In this document: in pieces, positions 11,820 through 21,919 of the stretch
Layout: every line of letters begins with the position of its first letter
Numbering within the stretch: the stretch's first letter is position 1
Source of the DNA: Pseudomonadota bacterium
GTDB lineage: Bacteria > Pseudomonadota > Gammaproteobacteria > Burkholderiales > UBA9220
Length of the DNA: 62,204 nucleotides
Reading direction: 5' to 3'
Assembly (NCBI GenBank): GCA_021845865.1
Contig: JAJZVC010000014.1
Span: 1-62,204, forward strand
Program-made: the position numbers and the translations under genes
Notes under the pieces: model-generated
Seen by the model: only the letters and a program-made list of their open reading frames with translations
What the model was told of the DNA's origin: nothing
Databases searched by the model: none

Positions 11820-12772
11820 GCCTTGTCCCCGATAATCTTCACTTCGCTCACCAACTCCACGCCGCATTCCTTCGTTACCGTTTTCCTCACCAACTCGATC
11901 AGCCCTTCGATATCCGCCGCCGTGGCGCCACCGATATTGACGATGAAGTTGGCGTGTTTTTCTGAAATCCGCGCCCCGCCGATGCGCCGCCCCTTCAGCC
12001 CGCAGGCTTCGATCAGCCGGCCAGCGAAATCTCCCGCCGGGTTGCGGAATACCGAGCCGGCATTGGGCAAATGCAGCGGCTGGCTGGCGGAGCGCTTTTC
12101 CAGCAGGGCTTTCATCTGTTTTCGCGCTTCTTCGCCATCCCCCGGCCGCAGCTTGAACCAGGCGGCGGCAAACCACTCTTCAGGGCAAGAATGAAGGATG
12201 AAGGATGAAGGATGAATTTCCCTTCTCCCGTCCACGCCTTCATCCTTGAGCTTCACGTGGCGATAACCGATGTCGTAGTCGCCGCCTCGCCGCCGGCGCA
12301 ACTCGCCGTCCCGGCCCAGGGTCAGCACCTCGTCCACCACCTGCCAGGTTTCGGCGCCGTAGCACCCGGCGTTCATCGCCAGGGCGCCGCCCACGGTACC
12401 CGGAATGCCGGCGAGAAACTCCGCGCCCACCAGGCCGTGGCGCGAGGCAAAGCGCGCCACCTTGGCATCGGGCACCCCGGCTTCGGCGTACAGCCGCCCG
12501 TCATCCTCCAGGCGCAGCTCCGTCAACGCCCCGTGCAGCACCACCACCGTTCCCCGAATACCGCCGTCCCGCACCAGCAAATTGCTGCCGAGGCCGACCA
12601 TCGTCACGGCCTCGGCAGCCGGCAGGCTTTTCAGGAACAACGCCAGGTCCGCCAAGTCAGCAGGGACGTAAAGACGCTCTGCCGCCCCGCCCGCTTTCCA
12701 GGTGGTGTAACGGGCCATGGGCTCGTTGAGCCTAAGCTCGCCGCGGAACACGGGCAGACTCTCCATCCTCAT
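11816..12772 (-). CDS. murB: UDP-N-acetylenolpyruvoylglucosamine reductase MurB
   Basis: A 318-aa FAD/NADPH enzyme giving UDP-MurNAc. The FAD domain shows [19 protein letters not shown] and [24 protein letters not shown]; the catalytic Ser segment is [14 protein letters not shown], and the C-terminal Glu lies in [12 protein letters not shown]. Between YRHVKL (about residue 174) and EEWFAAAWF there is an extra stretch of about 18-20 residues ([20 protein letters not shown]) with no place in the MurB fold as I know it; it is encoded by the heptamer palindrome at 12191-12247. All catalytic segments are intact, so the enzyme is expected to work with a surface loop added. Confidence 0.96.
   Translation of the reverse strand: MRMESLPVFRGELRLNEPMARYTTWKAGGAAERLYVPADLADLALFLKSLPAAEAVTMVGLGSNLLVRDGGIRGTVVVLHGALTELRLEDDGRLYAEAGVPDAKVARFASRHGLVGAEFLAGIPGTVGGALAMNAGCYGAETWQVVDEVLTLGRDGELRRRRGGDYDIGYRHVKLKDEGVDGRREIHPSSFILHSCPEEWFAAAWFKLRPGDGEEARKQMKALLEKRSASQPLHLPNAGSVFRNPAGDFAGRLIEACGLKGRRIGGARISEKHANFIVNIGGATAADIEGLIELVRKTVTKECGVELVSEVKIIGDKA
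12191..12247. repeat. Heptamer-repeat palindromic insertion inside murB
   Basis: The left arm at 12191-12216 holds 3.7 tandem copies of ATGAAGG. After a 20-bp spacer the right arm at 12237-12247 (CCTTCATCCTT) is the inverse complement of the unit, so the transcript can fold into a hairpin. The insertion keeps the murB frame and encodes an IHPSSFILH-like peptide. A related copy lies in murG. Confidence 0.85.
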
Positions 12773-14166
12773 TCCTTCCCCCCGGCCGCCAGCTTGCCCG
12801 GCACGTGGCCGATGGAACCGGCCCCCATGGTCAGCACCACGTCGCCATCCCGCACGGTCTCCAGGATGGCAGCGGGCATATCGGCAATATCGGCGACGAA
12901 TATCGGCTCGACCTTGCCCAGGACGCGAATCGCCCGGGCCAGGGACCGGCCATCCGCCGCGACGACGGGTGCCTCGCCCGCGGCATAGACTTCGCTCAGC
13001 AACAGGACATCGACGCTGGACAGCACGTTGGCGAAGTCCTCGAACAGGTCGCGGGTACGGGTATAGCGGTGGGGCTGGAAGGCCAGCACCAAGCGGCGGT
13101 CCGGGAAGGCGCCCCGCGCGGCCGCGATGGTGGCGGCCATCTCCACCGGGTGATGGCCGTAGTCGTCCACCAGGGTGAAGGTGCCGCCGCTCGGGAGGGC
13201 AATCTCGCCGTAGCGCTGGAAGCGCCGCCCGACGCCCTTGAATTCAGCCAAGGCCTTGACGATGGCCTTGTCCGGAACCCCCACCTCCGACGCCACGGCG
13301 ATGGCCGCCAGGGCGTTGCGCACGTAGTGGATGCCGGGCAGGTTGAGGGTGACCTTGAAGCGCGTTTCCTTGCCGTTCACCCTCACCACGGTGAATTTCA
13401 TCTGCCCGTTTTTCGCCTGCACGTCCACCGCCCGCACCCTGGCGTCCTCGGACAAGCCGTAGGTCCAGACCGGCTTGGTGATGCGAGGGAGGATTTCCCG
13501 CACCACCGGGTCGTCCACGCACACCACGGCCATGCCGTAGAAGGGCAGGCGCTGGGTGAAATCGACGAAGGCCTGCTTGAGGCGGTTGAAATCGTGGCCG
13601 TAGGTTTCCATGTGGTCCTGGTCGATGTTGGTGATCACCGACACCACCGGATTGAGCAGCAGGAAGGAGGCGTCGGATTCGTCCGCCTCGGCGACGATGA
13701 ACTCCCCCTGGCCCAGCCGGGCGTTGGCGCCCGCCGCTTCCAGGCGCCCGCCGATGACGAAGGTGGGGTCCATGCCCGCCTCGGCCAGGATGCTGGCGAT
13801 GAGGCTGGTGGTGGTGGTCTTGCCGTGGGTTCCCGCCACGGCGATGCCGGGACGGAAACGCATCAGCTCGGCCAGCATCATGGCCCGGGGCACCACCGGA
13901 ATGTTGCGCTCCCGGGCAGCCCGCACCTCGGGGTTGTCCTCCTTCACCGCGCTGGAGATCACCACCACGTCGGACTGATCCACGTTCTCGGCGCCATGGC
14001 CGACGCACACCTTGGCGCCGAGGCTCTTCAGGCGCTTGGTCACCGCGCCATCGGCCAGGTCCGAGCCGCTGACCTTGTAACCCAGGTTCAGCAGCACTTC
14101 GGCGATGCCGCTCATGCCGGCGCCGCCGATACCCACGAAATGAATGCGCTTGACCTTGTGCTTCAT
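12769..14166 (-). CDS. murC: UDP-N-acetylmuramate--L-alanine ligase MurC
   Basis: A 465-aa Mur ligase adding L-Ala to UDP-MurNAc. The N-terminal [22 protein letters not shown] is the UDP-binding motif, the P-loop is [16 protein letters not shown], and further family segments are [21 protein letters not shown] and [16 protein letters not shown]. The start is set at ATG 14166-14164 because it overlaps the murG stop in ATGA; six upstream in-frame codons are also possible. It overlaps murB by 4 bp. Confidence 0.97.
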   Translation of the reverse strand: MKHKVKRIHFVGIGGAGMSGIAEVLLNLGYKVSGSDLADGAVTKRLKSLGAKVCVGHGAENVDQSDVVVISSAVKEDNPEVRAARERNIPVVPRAMMLAELMRFRPGIAVAGTHGKTTTTSLIASILAEAGMDPTFVIGGRLEAAGANARLGQGEFIVAEADESDASFLLLNPVVSVITNIDQDHMETYGHDFNRLKQAFVDFTQRLPFYGMAVVCVDDPVVREILPRITKPVWTYGLSEDARVRAVDVQAKNGQMKFTVVRVNGKETRFKVTLNLPGIHYVRNALAAIAVASEVGVPDKAIVKALAEFKGVGRRFQRYGEIALPSGGTFTLVDDYGHHPVEMAATIAAARGAFPDRRLVLAFQPHRYTRTRDLFEDFANVLSSVDVLLLSEVYAAGEAPVVAADGRSLARAIRVLGKVEPIFVADIADMPAAILETVRDGDVVLTMGAGSIGHVPGKLAAGGKE

Positions 14167-15305
14167 CCTGCCAACTCCTCGCAAGCCTTGGCGACCAACA
14201 TGGTGGAATCCGGCTTGCCCAATTTCCGTGCCGCCTGGGCCATGGCCAGAAGGCGGTCGCGGCTCAATCCGCTGATCGTCTTCGCCAGGGACTCGGCGCT
14301 CAAATCCTTCTGCGGGGCGAGAATCGCGGCGCCCTGGTCGCTGAGGAAGCGGGCGTTCCCCGTCTGGTGATCGTCCACCGCATGGGGGAAGGGCACCAGA
14401 ATGCTCGCCACCCCCGCCGCCGCCAATTCGGCTACCGTCAGAGCCCCCGCCCGGCAGATGACCAGGTCGCAGGCCGCGTACTCGGCGGCCATATCCTCGA
14501 TGAAAGGAACCACCTCGGCGTCCACCCCGCTGTCCCGGTACAGGGCCAGGAGCTTTTCGTAATGGGCCTTCCCCGCCTGATGCTTGACCAGGGGCCGCTG
14601 CCCGACCGGAATCAGCGCCAGGGCTTGGGGCAGGGTCTCGTTCAAGGCCTGGGCGCCCAGGCTGCCGCCCACGACCAGCAGCTTGAGCTTTCCTTCCCGG
14701 CCGCCGAACCGCTGCTGGGGTTCGGCCAGGGCGCCGATTTCCGCCCGCACCGGATTGCCCACCAGCTCCACGGATGAAGGATGAGGGATGAAGGATGAAA
14801 GCACTTTCTTCACCCCCCCCTTCATCCTTCCGCCTTCATCCTTCTTCCTTACCCCGAAGGGGTCCGGGAAAGCCACCAGGACGCGGTCGGCCAGGCCCGC
14901 CAGCACCCGGTTGGTCAACCCGGCGATGGAATTCTGCTCGTGGATCGCCAGGGGCTTCGCCAGCAGGGAAGCCATCAGCCCTCCGGGGAGGGCGGCATAG
15001 CCGCCGAAACCCACGACCACGTCGGGGCGGTGGCGCAAGATGGCGCGCGCGCTCTGGGCCATGGCCACCAGCAGCAGCGCCGGCGTCGCCAGCAACCGCA
15101 GCAGCCCCTTGCCCCGCAGCCCCTTGATATTGACCCAGGCCATTTCGTAGCCGCCGTGGGCCGGCACCAGTTGCGCCTCCATGCCGTTGCGGGTGCCGAG
15201 CCACACCGCTTTCCAGCCCTTCTCGCGCAAGGCGTCGCCCACCGCCAGAGCCGGGTAGATGTGGCCGCCGGTGCCGCCCGCCATGATCATGACGGTGCGG
15301 CTCAT
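14163..15305 (-). CDS. murG: Lipid II-forming GlcNAc transferase MurG
   Basis: A 380-aa peripheral membrane glycosyltransferase turning lipid I into lipid II. The family segments are [20 protein letters not shown] (first G-loop), [48 protein letters not shown] and [35 protein letters not shown] with the UDP-GlcNAc site. Between DPFG (about residue 173) and [12 protein letters not shown] lies an extra segment of about 25 residues (starting [12 protein letters not shown]) that MurG normally lacks, encoded by the palindrome at 14772-14850. That explains the length, since MurG is usually about 355-360 aa. The start overlaps the ftsW stop in ATGA. Confidence 0.96.
   Translation of the reverse strand: MSRTVMIMAGGTGGHIYPALAVGDALREKGWKAVWLGTRNGMEAQLVPAHGGYEMAWVNIKGLRGKGLLRLLATPALLLVAMAQSARAILRHRPDVVVGFGGYAALPGGLMASLLAKPLAIHEQNSIAGLTNRVLAGLADRVLVAFPDPFGVRKKDEGGRMKGGVKKVLSSFIPHPSSVELVGNPVRAEIGALAEPQQRFGGREGKLKLLVVGGSLGAQALNETLPQALALIPVGQRPLVKHQAGKAHYEKLLALYRDSGVDAEVVPFIEDMAAEYAACDLVICRAGALTVAELAAAGVASILVPFPHAVDDHQTGNARFLSDQGAAILAPQKDLSAESLAKTISGLSRDRLLAMAQAARKLGKPDSTMLVAKACEELAG
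14772..14850. repeat. Heptamer-repeat palindromic insertion inside murG
   Basis: The left arm (14772-14800) is built from GGATGAA/GGATGAG heptamers and the right arm (14821-14850) from TTCATCC/TTCCGCC units, separated by about 20 bp that include a run of eight C. The arms are inverse complements of each other. The insertion keeps murG in frame and encodes a peptide with SSFIPHPSS, close to the SSFILH of murB. A run of eight C and heptamer tracts are both prone to slippage. Confidence 0.85.
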
Positions 15306-16462
15306 ACCGAATATCCCTTCATCAACTGCCGCACCTCCCAGTCGATGCGCAGGAGCACGCCGAGGGCGATGCAATTGGCGACGATGCCGCTGCCGCCGAA
15401 GCTCATCAGGGGCAAGGTCAGCCCCTTGGTGGGGAGCAAGCCCATGTTCACGCCCATGTTGATGATGGACTGCACCGCCAGCCATACGCCGATGCCGTAG
15501 GCCGCCAGGGCGCTGAAATTCCGCTCCTGCTCCACGGCCCTTTTGGCGATGGAAAAGGCCCGCACCGTCAGCCAGGAGAAGGCCGCGATGACCGCCAAGA
15601 CGCCGGCAAACCCCAATTCCTCGGCAATCACCGCCAGGAGAAAGTCGGTATGGGCCTCCGGCAAGTAGAGCAGCTTCTCGACGCTGCCCCCCAGGCCGAC
15701 GCCGAACCACTCGCCGCGCCCGAAGGCGATCAGGGCGTGGGAAAGTTGGTAGCCCTTGCCGAAGGGGTCGGCCCAGGGATCCATGAAACCGATGATGCGC
15801 TGCAGCCGGTAGGGGGAACTCCAGATCAGCAGGACGAAGCCAATCAGCAGCAGAAAGATCAGGCCGCCGAACTGCTTGCCGTTCAAGCCGCCGAGGAAGA
15901 GGATGGACATGGCGATGGCGGTGATCACGGCGAAAGCGCCGAAATCCGGCTCCATCAGCAGCAGGCCGCCGACGATCAGCATCACCATCAGCATCGGCAG
16001 GAACCCCTTGGTGAAGCTGTCGAGAAAGGCCGCCTTGCGTACCGTGTAGTCGGCGGCATACATCACCGCGAACAGCTTCATCAGTTCCGACGGCTGCAGG
16101 TTGATCACGAAGAGCGACAGCCAGCGGCGGGAGCCGTTGACTTCCCGGCCGAGGCCCGGGATCAGCACCACCACCAGCAGGGCGAGGCCGACCATGAACA
16201 GATAGGGCGACAGACGCTGCCAGGTCGTCGTGGGCACGGTGAAGGCCAGCATCCCGGCGGTCAGGCCGACCCCGAGGAATATCGCGTGGCGCACCAGGAA
16301 ATAGGTGTAGCGGTAGTGGGTGTGGGGGTCGGCCTCCGCCAGGGCAATGGAAGCGGAGTAGACCATCACCAGGCCGAAACCGAGGATGAACAGGGTCACC
16401 CACAGCAGCGGGTAATCGTAGTCGGGCAGGACGGTGTTGGCCTTCAGCGTGGCGCTAATCAT
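15302..16462 (-). CDS. ftsW: Septal peptidoglycan polymerase FtsW (SEDS family)
   Basis: A 386-aa protein with about ten membrane helices that polymerises lipid II at the septum together with FtsI. The N-terminal [22 protein letters not shown] and the segment [30 protein letters not shown] (SEDS signature) are clear. The catalytic-loop Asp is expected in the [19 protein letters not shown] segment, and the C-terminus has [24 protein letters not shown]. It overlaps murD by 8 bp and murG by 4 bp. Confidence 0.97.
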   Translation of the reverse strand: MISATLKANTVLPDYDYPLLWVTLFILGFGLVMVYSASIALAEADPHTHYRYTYFLVRHAIFLGVGLTAGMLAFTVPTTTWQRLSPYLFMVGLALLVVVLIPGLGREVNGSRRWLSLFVINLQPSELMKLFAVMYAADYTVRKAAFLDSFTKGFLPMLMVMLIVGGLLLMEPDFGAFAVITAIAMSILFLGGLNGKQFGGLIFLLLIGFVLLIWSSPYRLQRIIGFMDPWADPFGKGYQLSHALIAFGRGEWFGVGLGGSVEKLLYLPEAHTDFLLAVIAEELGFAGVLAVIAAFSWLTVRAFSIAKRAVEQERNFSALAAYGIGVWLAVQSIINMGVNMGLLPTKGLTLPLMSFGGSGIVANCIALGVLLRIDWEVRQLMKGYSV

Positions 16463-17828
16463 GAGCCGCCCTCCCTTCCAACGCCTTCACCGCCGCGATG
16501 AACACCTCGGCCCGGTGGGCGTAGTTGCGGAACATGTCCCAGCTGGCGCAGGCCGGCGAAAGCAGCACCGCGTCGCCCGGCCGGGCGGCTTCATACGCCT
16601 TCTCCACCGCCTCTTCCATGGTCCTCGCCCGCGCCACGGGCACCCCGCTGCCCTCGATGGCGGCGGCAATCAGCTCCCCGTCGCGGCCGATCAGCACCAC
16701 CGCGCGCGCTTTGCCGCTTACCGCCTGCTTGAGGGGCAAGAAATCCTGTCCCTTGCCATCCCCGCCCGCGATCAGCACCACCGGGCAGGTCATGCCCTTC
16801 AACGCCGCTTCGGTCGCGCCGACATTGGTGCCCTTGGAATCGTCGTAGAACGCCACGCCGCCGATTTCCGCCACCTTTTCCACCCGGTGGGGCAATCCGC
16901 GGAACTCGCGCAGCCCGGCCAGGAGCGGCTCGAACGCCAGCCCCATGGGCCGGCACAGGGCCAGCGCCGCCAGGGCATTGGCCGCGTTGTGCAGGCCGGT
17001 GACGGGCAGTTCCGCCACCGCCATCAGCAGGTCGTCGCCATAGGCCAGCCACGGTTCGCCGTCTTTCCGGCGCAGGCCATAGTGCCCCGGCGCCGGCTCG
17101 TCGAGGCCGAAAGTCACGACCTGCCGCCCCGGCACGGCCATGGCCAGGGTGCGCGGATCGTCCCGGTTCAGCACCTGCACTCCGTCACCGGCGAAAATGC
17201 GCGCCTTGGCCGCCGCGTAGCCGTCCAGGTCGACATAGCGGTCCATATGGTCTTCGCTGACGTTGAGCACCGTCGCCGCCAGGGGTTCGAGGCTGGCCGT
17301 GGTTTCGAGCTGGAAACTGGACAGCTCGAGCACATACACGTCCGGCAGGCCCTGTTCGCGCCCTTCCGTCAAGGCATCCAGCACCGGCAGGCCGATGTTT
17401 CCCGCCGCCACGGACTTCAGGCCCGTCCGGCGGCATAGGGCGTCCACCATGCTGGTGACGGTGCTTTTGCCGTTGGAGCCGGTAATCGCCAGCACCTTGG
17501 CCTCTTTGCCCAGCTCCTGGGCAAACAATTCCACGTCGCCCACCACCGGCACTCCCCGTGCCAGGGCAGCCTGGACCATGGGCTCCGCCAAGGGGACGCC
17601 GGGGCTGGCGACGATCAAATCGGCGTTTTCGAAGTCCCTGGCCGCGAAGGGGCCGGCGGACACCGCCAAGTCGGGGTAGGCTGCTTGCAACGGCTGCAGG
17701 TTGGGCGGGTTGCCGCGGCTGTCGGCGACGCGCACCATCGCCCCCTGGCTCTTCAGCCAGCGGACGGCGGAGAGCCCGGTTTCACCCAGCCCCAGCACCA
17801 ACACCCGTTTGTCCCGCAATCGCTTCAT
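16455..17828 (-). CDS. murD: UDP-N-acetylmuramoylalanine--D-glutamate ligase MurD
   Basis: A 457-aa Mur ligase adding D-Glu. It starts [25 protein letters not shown] (Rossmann UDP site), with the P-loop [18 protein letters not shown], the segment [20 protein letters not shown], and [16 protein letters not shown] in the central domain. The frame is open upstream into the duplicated mraY tail, but the ATG at 17828 gives the family start. Only two bases separate it from the stop of the 52-codon ORF. Confidence 0.97.
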   Translation of the reverse strand: MKRLRDKRVLVLGLGETGLSAVRWLKSQGAMVRVADSRGNPPNLQPLQAAYPDLAVSAGPFAARDFENADLIVASPGVPLAEPMVQAALARGVPVVGDVELFAQELGKEAKVLAITGSNGKSTVTSMVDALCRRTGLKSVAAGNIGLPVLDALTEGREQGLPDVYVLELSSFQLETTASLEPLAATVLNVSEDHMDRYVDLDGYAAAKARIFAGDGVQVLNRDDPRTLAMAVPGRQVVTFGLDEPAPGHYGLRRKDGEPWLAYGDDLLMAVAELPVTGLHNAANALAALALCRPMGLAFEPLLAGLREFRGLPHRVEKVAEIGGVAFYDDSKGTNVGATEAALKGMTCPVVLIAGGDGKGQDFLPLKQAVSGKARAVVLIGRDGELIAAAIEGSGVPVARARTMEEAVEKAYEAARPGDAVLLSPACASWDMFRNYAHRAEVFIAAVKALEGRAAHD

Positions 17829-17830
17829 GC

Positions 17831-17989
17831 TTATCTCAGTTTCAGGGTCGACAGACCGAACAGCACCAGCATCATGGTGATAATCCAGAACCGCATGGCG
17901 GCGCTTGGTGTCGCCATAACGTTCGCGCACGCGCTCACGTTAGTCTCCCCCAACGCTTCCATGCCGCGGTTCTTCCTTATCTCGCTCAT
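17831..17989 (-). CDS. 52-aa single-helix ORF carrying a duplicate of the MraY C-terminus
   Basis: The ORF starts at ATG 17989 in a 4-bp ATGA overlap with the mraY stop and ends two bases before murD. Its last 20 residues ([20 protein letters not shown]) are identical to the last 20 of MraY and form one membrane helix. The first 32 residues (starting MSEIRKNRG) are unrelated to MraY and derive from a hairpin-rich insert. The two coding copies share an identical 36-bp run and then differ at six of the last nine codons, all silently, plus the stop codon. It could be a translated micro-protein or just the left-over original mraY end. I see no evidence of expression beyond the coupling. Confidence 0.5.
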   Translation of the reverse strand: MSEIRKNRGMEALGETNVSACANVMATPSAAMRFWIITMMLVLFGLSTLKLR

Positions 17990-18050
17990 CGCAATTTCAG
18001 TGTCGAAAGTCCAAACAGCACCAGCATCATGGTGATAATCCAGAACCGCA
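17831..18050. repeat. Duplicated mraY 3' end with inserted spacer
   Basis: Copy A is at 17831-17895 next to murD; copy B is at 17986-18050 and is the end of mraY itself. The 90-bp spacer contains an imperfect palindrome near 17917-17940 (AACGTTCGCGCA/CGCGCTCACGTT) and a short stem ATGGCG/CGCCAT near 17894-17916. The arrangement parallels the ftsA tail duplication. Confidence 0.85.
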
Positions 18051-19071
18051 CCACTACCTGCGTTTCTTTCCAGCCCTTGAGTTCGAAGTGGTGGTGCAGC
18101 GGCGCCATGCGGAAGATGCGCTTGCCGGTGAGCTTGAAGGAACCCACCTGGAGCATCACCGACAGGGTTTCCACCACGAACACGCCGCCCATGATGAAGA
18201 GCACGATTTCCTGGCGCACGATCACCGCCACCACGCCCAGGGCGGCGCCCAGGGCCAGGGCGCCCACGTCGCCCATGAACACTTCCGCCGGGTAGGCGTT
18301 GAACCACAGGAAGCCGAGGCCGGCGCCGACGATGGCGGCGCAGAACACAGTCAACTCCCCGGCGCCGGGGATGAAGGGAATGCCCAGGTAGTGGGAGAAA
18401 TAGAAGTGGCCGGTGGCGTAGGCGAAGATGGACAGGGCCCCGGCCACCATCACCGTCGGCATGATCGCCAGGCCGTCGAGGCCGTCGGTGAGGTTCACCG
18501 CGTTGCTGGTGCCAACGATGACGAAATAGCTCAGGATCATGAAGCCGATGGCGCCGAGGGGATACTTCACGCTCTTGAAAAAGGGCACGATCAGTTCCGT
18601 CTGGGCCGGCAGGTTGGCCGAAAGACCGAGGTAGAGCGCCACCCCGCCGCCGATCAGGGACAGCCAGAAATATTTTTCCTTGGCGGAAAGCCCCTTGGGG
18701 TTCTTGTGGACCACCTTGCGGTAGTCGTCCACCCAGCCCACCACGCCAAATCCCAGGGTCGTGGCCAGCACCACCCAGACATAGGGGTTGCGCAGCTCGG
18801 ACCAGAGCAGGGTGGTCACCGCGATGGACACCAGGATCAGGGCCCCGCCCATGGTTGGCGTCCCCGCCTTGGTGAGATGGGTCTGGGGACCGTCGTCCCG
18901 CACCGCCTGGCCGATTTTCATCGCCGTCAGCCAGCGGATCATGGCCGGCCCGACGACGAAGGTGATCACCAGGGACGTCATGGTGGCCAGCACCGCCCGC
19001 AGGGTGATGTAGTTGAAGACGTTGAACGCCCGAATATCCTGCCCCAGCCATTGGAATAAAGCCAGCAACAT
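17986..19071 (-). CDS. mraY: Phospho-N-acetylmuramoyl-pentapeptide transferase MraY
   Basis: A 361-aa ten-helix integral membrane enzyme that transfers phospho-MurNAc-pentapeptide to undecaprenyl phosphate, making lipid I. The catalytic segments are [35 protein letters not shown] (Asp pair), [31 protein letters not shown] and [13 protein letters not shown] (HHH motif). Start ATG 19071 lies two bases after the murF stop. Its last 65 bp are duplicated downstream. Confidence 0.98.
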   Translation of the reverse strand: MLLALFQWLGQDIRAFNVFNYITLRAVLATMTSLVITFVVGPAMIRWLTAMKIGQAVRDDGPQTHLTKAGTPTMGGALILVSIAVTTLLWSELRNPYVWVVLATTLGFGVVGWVDDYRKVVHKNPKGLSAKEKYFWLSLIGGGVALYLGLSANLPAQTELIVPFFKSVKYPLGAIGFMILSYFVIVGTSNAVNLTDGLDGLAIMPTVMVAGALSIFAYATGHFYFSHYLGIPFIPGAGELTVFCAAIVGAGLGFLWFNAYPAEVFMGDVGALALGAALGVVAVIVRQEIVLFIMGGVFVVETLSVMLQVGSFKLTGKRIFRMAPLHHHFELKGWKETQVVVRFWIITMMLVLFGLSTLKLR

Positions 19072-19073
19072 GC

Positions 19074-20438
19074 TTATGCCTCCAATCCCTTGATGACCCG
19101 CTCCATCTGCATGAAACGGGAACCCTTCACCAGCAGCGTCACCCCCGGCGCCAATTCGTTTTCCGCTTCGGCCAGCAGGTCCTCGATGTATTCGAAATGC
19201 TGTCCGCCGGCGCCGAACGCCCGGGCCGCGTGGACGCTGTTTTCGCCCAAGGCCAGCAAGCGGTCGACGCCCGCCTCCCTGGCCGCCGCGCCGATCCCGG
19301 CGTGAAGCTCGGCGGCCTTGCCGCCCAGCTCGCCCATGTCGCCAAGCACCAGCACCTTCTTGCCCGCCGTCGCCGCCAGCACCCTGATCGCCGCCGTCAC
19401 CGAGCCCGGATTGGCGTTGTAGGTATCGTCGATGAGGATGGCGCCGTGCAGTCCGGCCTTGTTCTGCAACCGTCCCTTCACCCCGGCGAAAGCCGTCAAA
19501 CCCTGGCCGATGATTTCCGGCTTCACGCCCAGCGCCAGGGCGGCGGCGGCGGCGGCGAGCGCGTTGCGCACGTTGTGGACGCCCGGCACGCACAAGGTGG
19601 CGCTGGCATTTCCCTCCGGGGTATGAATTTCGAGGGCGCTGGCAAGGACATCCAGCCGGTATTCCGCGCCCACGTCGGCGGGCTGGTCGAGGCCGAAGAA
19701 AATCGTCCGCCGCCGCCCGGCCAGTTCGCGCCACAAGTCGGCATAGGGGTCGTCCGCATTGATGACGGCAACCCCATCCTGAGCCAGCCCCTGGAAGATT
19801 TCACCCTTCGCCCGCGCCACCGCCTCGACGCTGCCCAGCCCGGCCAGATGCGCGGCCTGGGCATTGTTCACCACCGCCGCGTCGGGCTTGGCGAGGGACG
19901 TCAGATAGGCGATTTCGCCGGGGTGGTTCATCCCCATTTCGATCACGCCGTAGCGGTGTTCCCGGCGCAGGGACAGCAGCGTGAGCGGGACGCCGATGTC
20001 GTTGTTCAGGTTGCCCTGGGTTGCCAGCACCGCCTCCATGCCCGCCTGCCGGCGGAGGATGGCGGCGATCATTTCCTTGACCGTGGTCTTGCCGTTGCTG
20101 CCGGTGACCGCCACCAGGGGAACGCCCATTTCCTTGCGCCACCAAGCCGCCAAGCGGCCCAAGCCGAGACGGGTATCGTCCACTTCCAGCAGGGGTTTGC
20201 CCGCCCACTCGGGATGTTTCGCCAGCTCCCCCTCGGCCACCATCGCGGCGGCCGCTCCCTGGTCAAAGGCCTGGGCAACGTAGGCATGGCCGTCGAAATT
20301 GCCGCCCCGCAGGGCGACGAACAGGTCCCCCGCGGCGAGGGAACGGCTGTCCGTCGACACGCGCAGCACTTCGGCCTTCCCGCCGTGGCGTCGGGCCCCG
20401 ATTCCCTTGGCCGCCAGTTCCAATTCGAACATGCTCAT
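19074..20438 (-). CDS. murF: UDP-MurNAc-tripeptide--D-Ala-D-Ala ligase MurF
   Basis: A 454-aa Mur ligase adding D-Ala-D-Ala. It carries [24 protein letters not shown] in the N-domain, the P-loop [33 protein letters not shown], the NADDPYADL segment, and the C-domain start [13 protein letters not shown] set the start at ATG 20438 because it overlaps the murE stop in ATGA; a second ATG two codons on is the alternative. The D-Ala-D-Ala substrate comes from ddlB in the same cluster. Confidence 0.97.
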   Translation of the reverse strand: MSMFELELAAKGIGARRHGGKAEVLRVSTDSRSLAAGDLFVALRGGNFDGHAYVAQAFDQGAAAAMVAEGELAKHPEWAGKPLLEVDDTRLGLGRLAAWWRKEMGVPLVAVTGSNGKTTVKEMIAAILRRQAGMEAVLATQGNLNNDIGVPLTLLSLRREHRYGVIEMGMNHPGEIAYLTSLAKPDAAVVNNAQAAHLAGLGSVEAVARAKGEIFQGLAQDGVAVINADDPYADLWRELAGRRRTIFFGLDQPADVGAEYRLDVLASALEIHTPEGNASATLCVPGVHNVRNALAAAAAALALGVKPEIIGQGLTAFAGVKGRLQNKAGLHGAILIDDTYNANPGSVTAAIRVLAATAGKKVLVLGDMGELGGKAAELHAGIGAAAREAGVDRLLALGENSVHAARAFGAGGQHFEYIEDLLAEAENELAPGVTLLVKGSRFMQMERVIKGLEA

Positions 20439-21919
20439 TCCCGGTCCTTGATCTGCGCTTTTTCGGCGAGGGCCCAGCGCACGGTTTCGATATCGCTGAA
20501 AGGCCGTTTCGTTCCGCCGATTTCCTGGTAATCCTCGTGCCCCTTGCCCGCCACCAGCACGATGTCCCCCGCCTTGGCGCCGAACACGGCCTGGGCGATA
20601 GCCTCGGCCCGATCCGCCACCAGACGGTGTTTGTTCAGCGTCATGCCGCCGGCGATGGCATCGAGGATTGCGGCAGGGTCCTCGTGACGCGGATTGTCGC
20701 TGGTGACCAGCACTTCGTCGGCCAAGCGCTCCGCCACGGCGCCCATCAACGGGCGCTTGCCCTGGTCCCGGTTGCCGCCGCAGCCGAACACGCAGCTGAG
20801 GCGCTTGCCAGCGGGCAGAATTTCCCGCAGAGTGCTCAAGGCCTTTTCCAGGGCGTCGGGAGTATGGGCGTAATCCACCACCACCAACGGCTGGGCCCCG
20901 CCCCCCATGCGGTGCAGTCTGCCTGTGGCCGGCTTGACCGCCGACAGGGCGGCCGCCGCCCGTTCCAGGGGCACCCCGCTCACCAGCAGCGCGGCCAGGA
21001 CGCCGAGCAGATTCGCGCCGTTGAAGCGGCCCAGCATGGCGCTGCGGATTTCCTGCCGGCCCCAGGGCGTGACGGCCTCGAAGCATATTCCTTCGGCGCT
21101 CACCTCCAGACCGCGCCCCTCCACCCGGACAGCGGTCGATACCGGGGCGTTTTCCAGGGTGTAGCCCACCACTTGAACGCCGCCGCAACCGAGCTTGCCG
21201 GCCAATTCGACGCCAAAGGGGTCATCCAGGTTGACCACCGCGTATTTGAGGCCCGGCCAGGCGAACAGCCTGGACTTGGCGGCGGCGTAGCTCGCCATGT
21301 CGCCGTGGTAATCGAGATGATCCCGGGACAGGTTGGTAAACAGCGCCACGGCGAAACGCGTGCCGTTGACCCGCCCCTGAGCCAGGCCATGGGAGGACAC
21401 CTCCATGGCCACGCATTCGGCCCCCTCCGCCAGATACTCGGCCAAGGAAGACTGCAGGACGATGGGGTCGGGCGTCGTATTGAGGGCCGGGCTCAACGCC
21501 CCCGGGAAGCCGTTGCCCAGGGTCCCCACCAGAGCCGTCTTCTTGCCGCAAGCGGCAAGCGACTGGGCCAGCCAGTGGGCGCAGGAGGTCTTGCCGTTGG
21601 TGCCGGTAATGCCGATCACCCACAGCTTTTCGCTCGGCCTGCCGTATACCCGGTCGGCGATGACGCCGATTTTTTCCCGCAAACCCTCTATCCCCAGGTT
21701 CGGCACCCGCCATTCGGCATTCCAGCCGAAGCCGTTCTTTTCCCACAGGACGGCGTTGGCGCCGGCCGCTACCGCCTGGCCGATGAAACGGCGGCCATCG
21801 GCATGCTCGCCAGGAAAAGCCGCGAAGGTGACCCCGGCCCGGATTTTGCGGCTGTCCGCCGACAACTCGCGCACGGCCACCCCCATCCGCTCCAGCGCCG
21901 CGAAATCGAAGGCGGTCAT
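20435..21919 (-). CDS. murE: UDP-MurNAc-L-Ala-D-Glu--meso-diaminopimelate ligase MurE
   Basis: A 494-aa Mur ligase adding the third stem residue. Landmarks are ELSADSRKIRAGVTFAAFPG, the P-loop GITGTNGKTSCAHWLAQSL, NLSRDHLDYHGDMASYAAAKSRLF, VVVDYAHTPDALEKAL and TSDNPRHEDPAAI. The last contains the DNPR motif that selects meso-diaminopimelate over lysine, as expected for a Gram-negative. It overlaps ftsI by 4 bp. Confidence 0.97.
   Translation of the reverse strand: MTAFDFAALERMGVAVRELSADSRKIRAGVTFAAFPGEHADGRRFIGQAVAAGANAVLWEKNGFGWNAEWRVPNLGIEGLREKIGVIADRVYGRPSEKLWVIGITGTNGKTSCAHWLAQSLAACGKKTALVGTLGNGFPGALSPALNTTPDPIVLQSSLAEYLAEGAECVAMEVSSHGLAQGRVNGTRFAVALFTNLSRDHLDYHGDMASYAAAKSRLFAWPGLKYAVVNLDDPFGVELAGKLGCGGVQVVGYTLENAPVSTAVRVEGRGLEVSAEGICFEAVTPWGRQEIRSAMLGRFNGANLLGVLAALLVSGVPLERAAAALSAVKPATGRLHRMGGGAQPLVVVDYAHTPDALEKALSTLREILPAGKRLSCVFGCGGNRDQGKRPLMGAVAERLADEVLVTSDNPRHEDPAAILDAIAGGMTLNKHRLVADRAEAIAQAVFGAKAGDIVLVAGKGHEDYQEIGGTKRPFSDIETVRWALAEKAQIKDRE

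Noticed and set aside
12191-14850. CRISPR array from the heptamer repeats
   Set aside because: Units are 7 bp and tandem without spacers, and lie inside genes; no cas genes are present.
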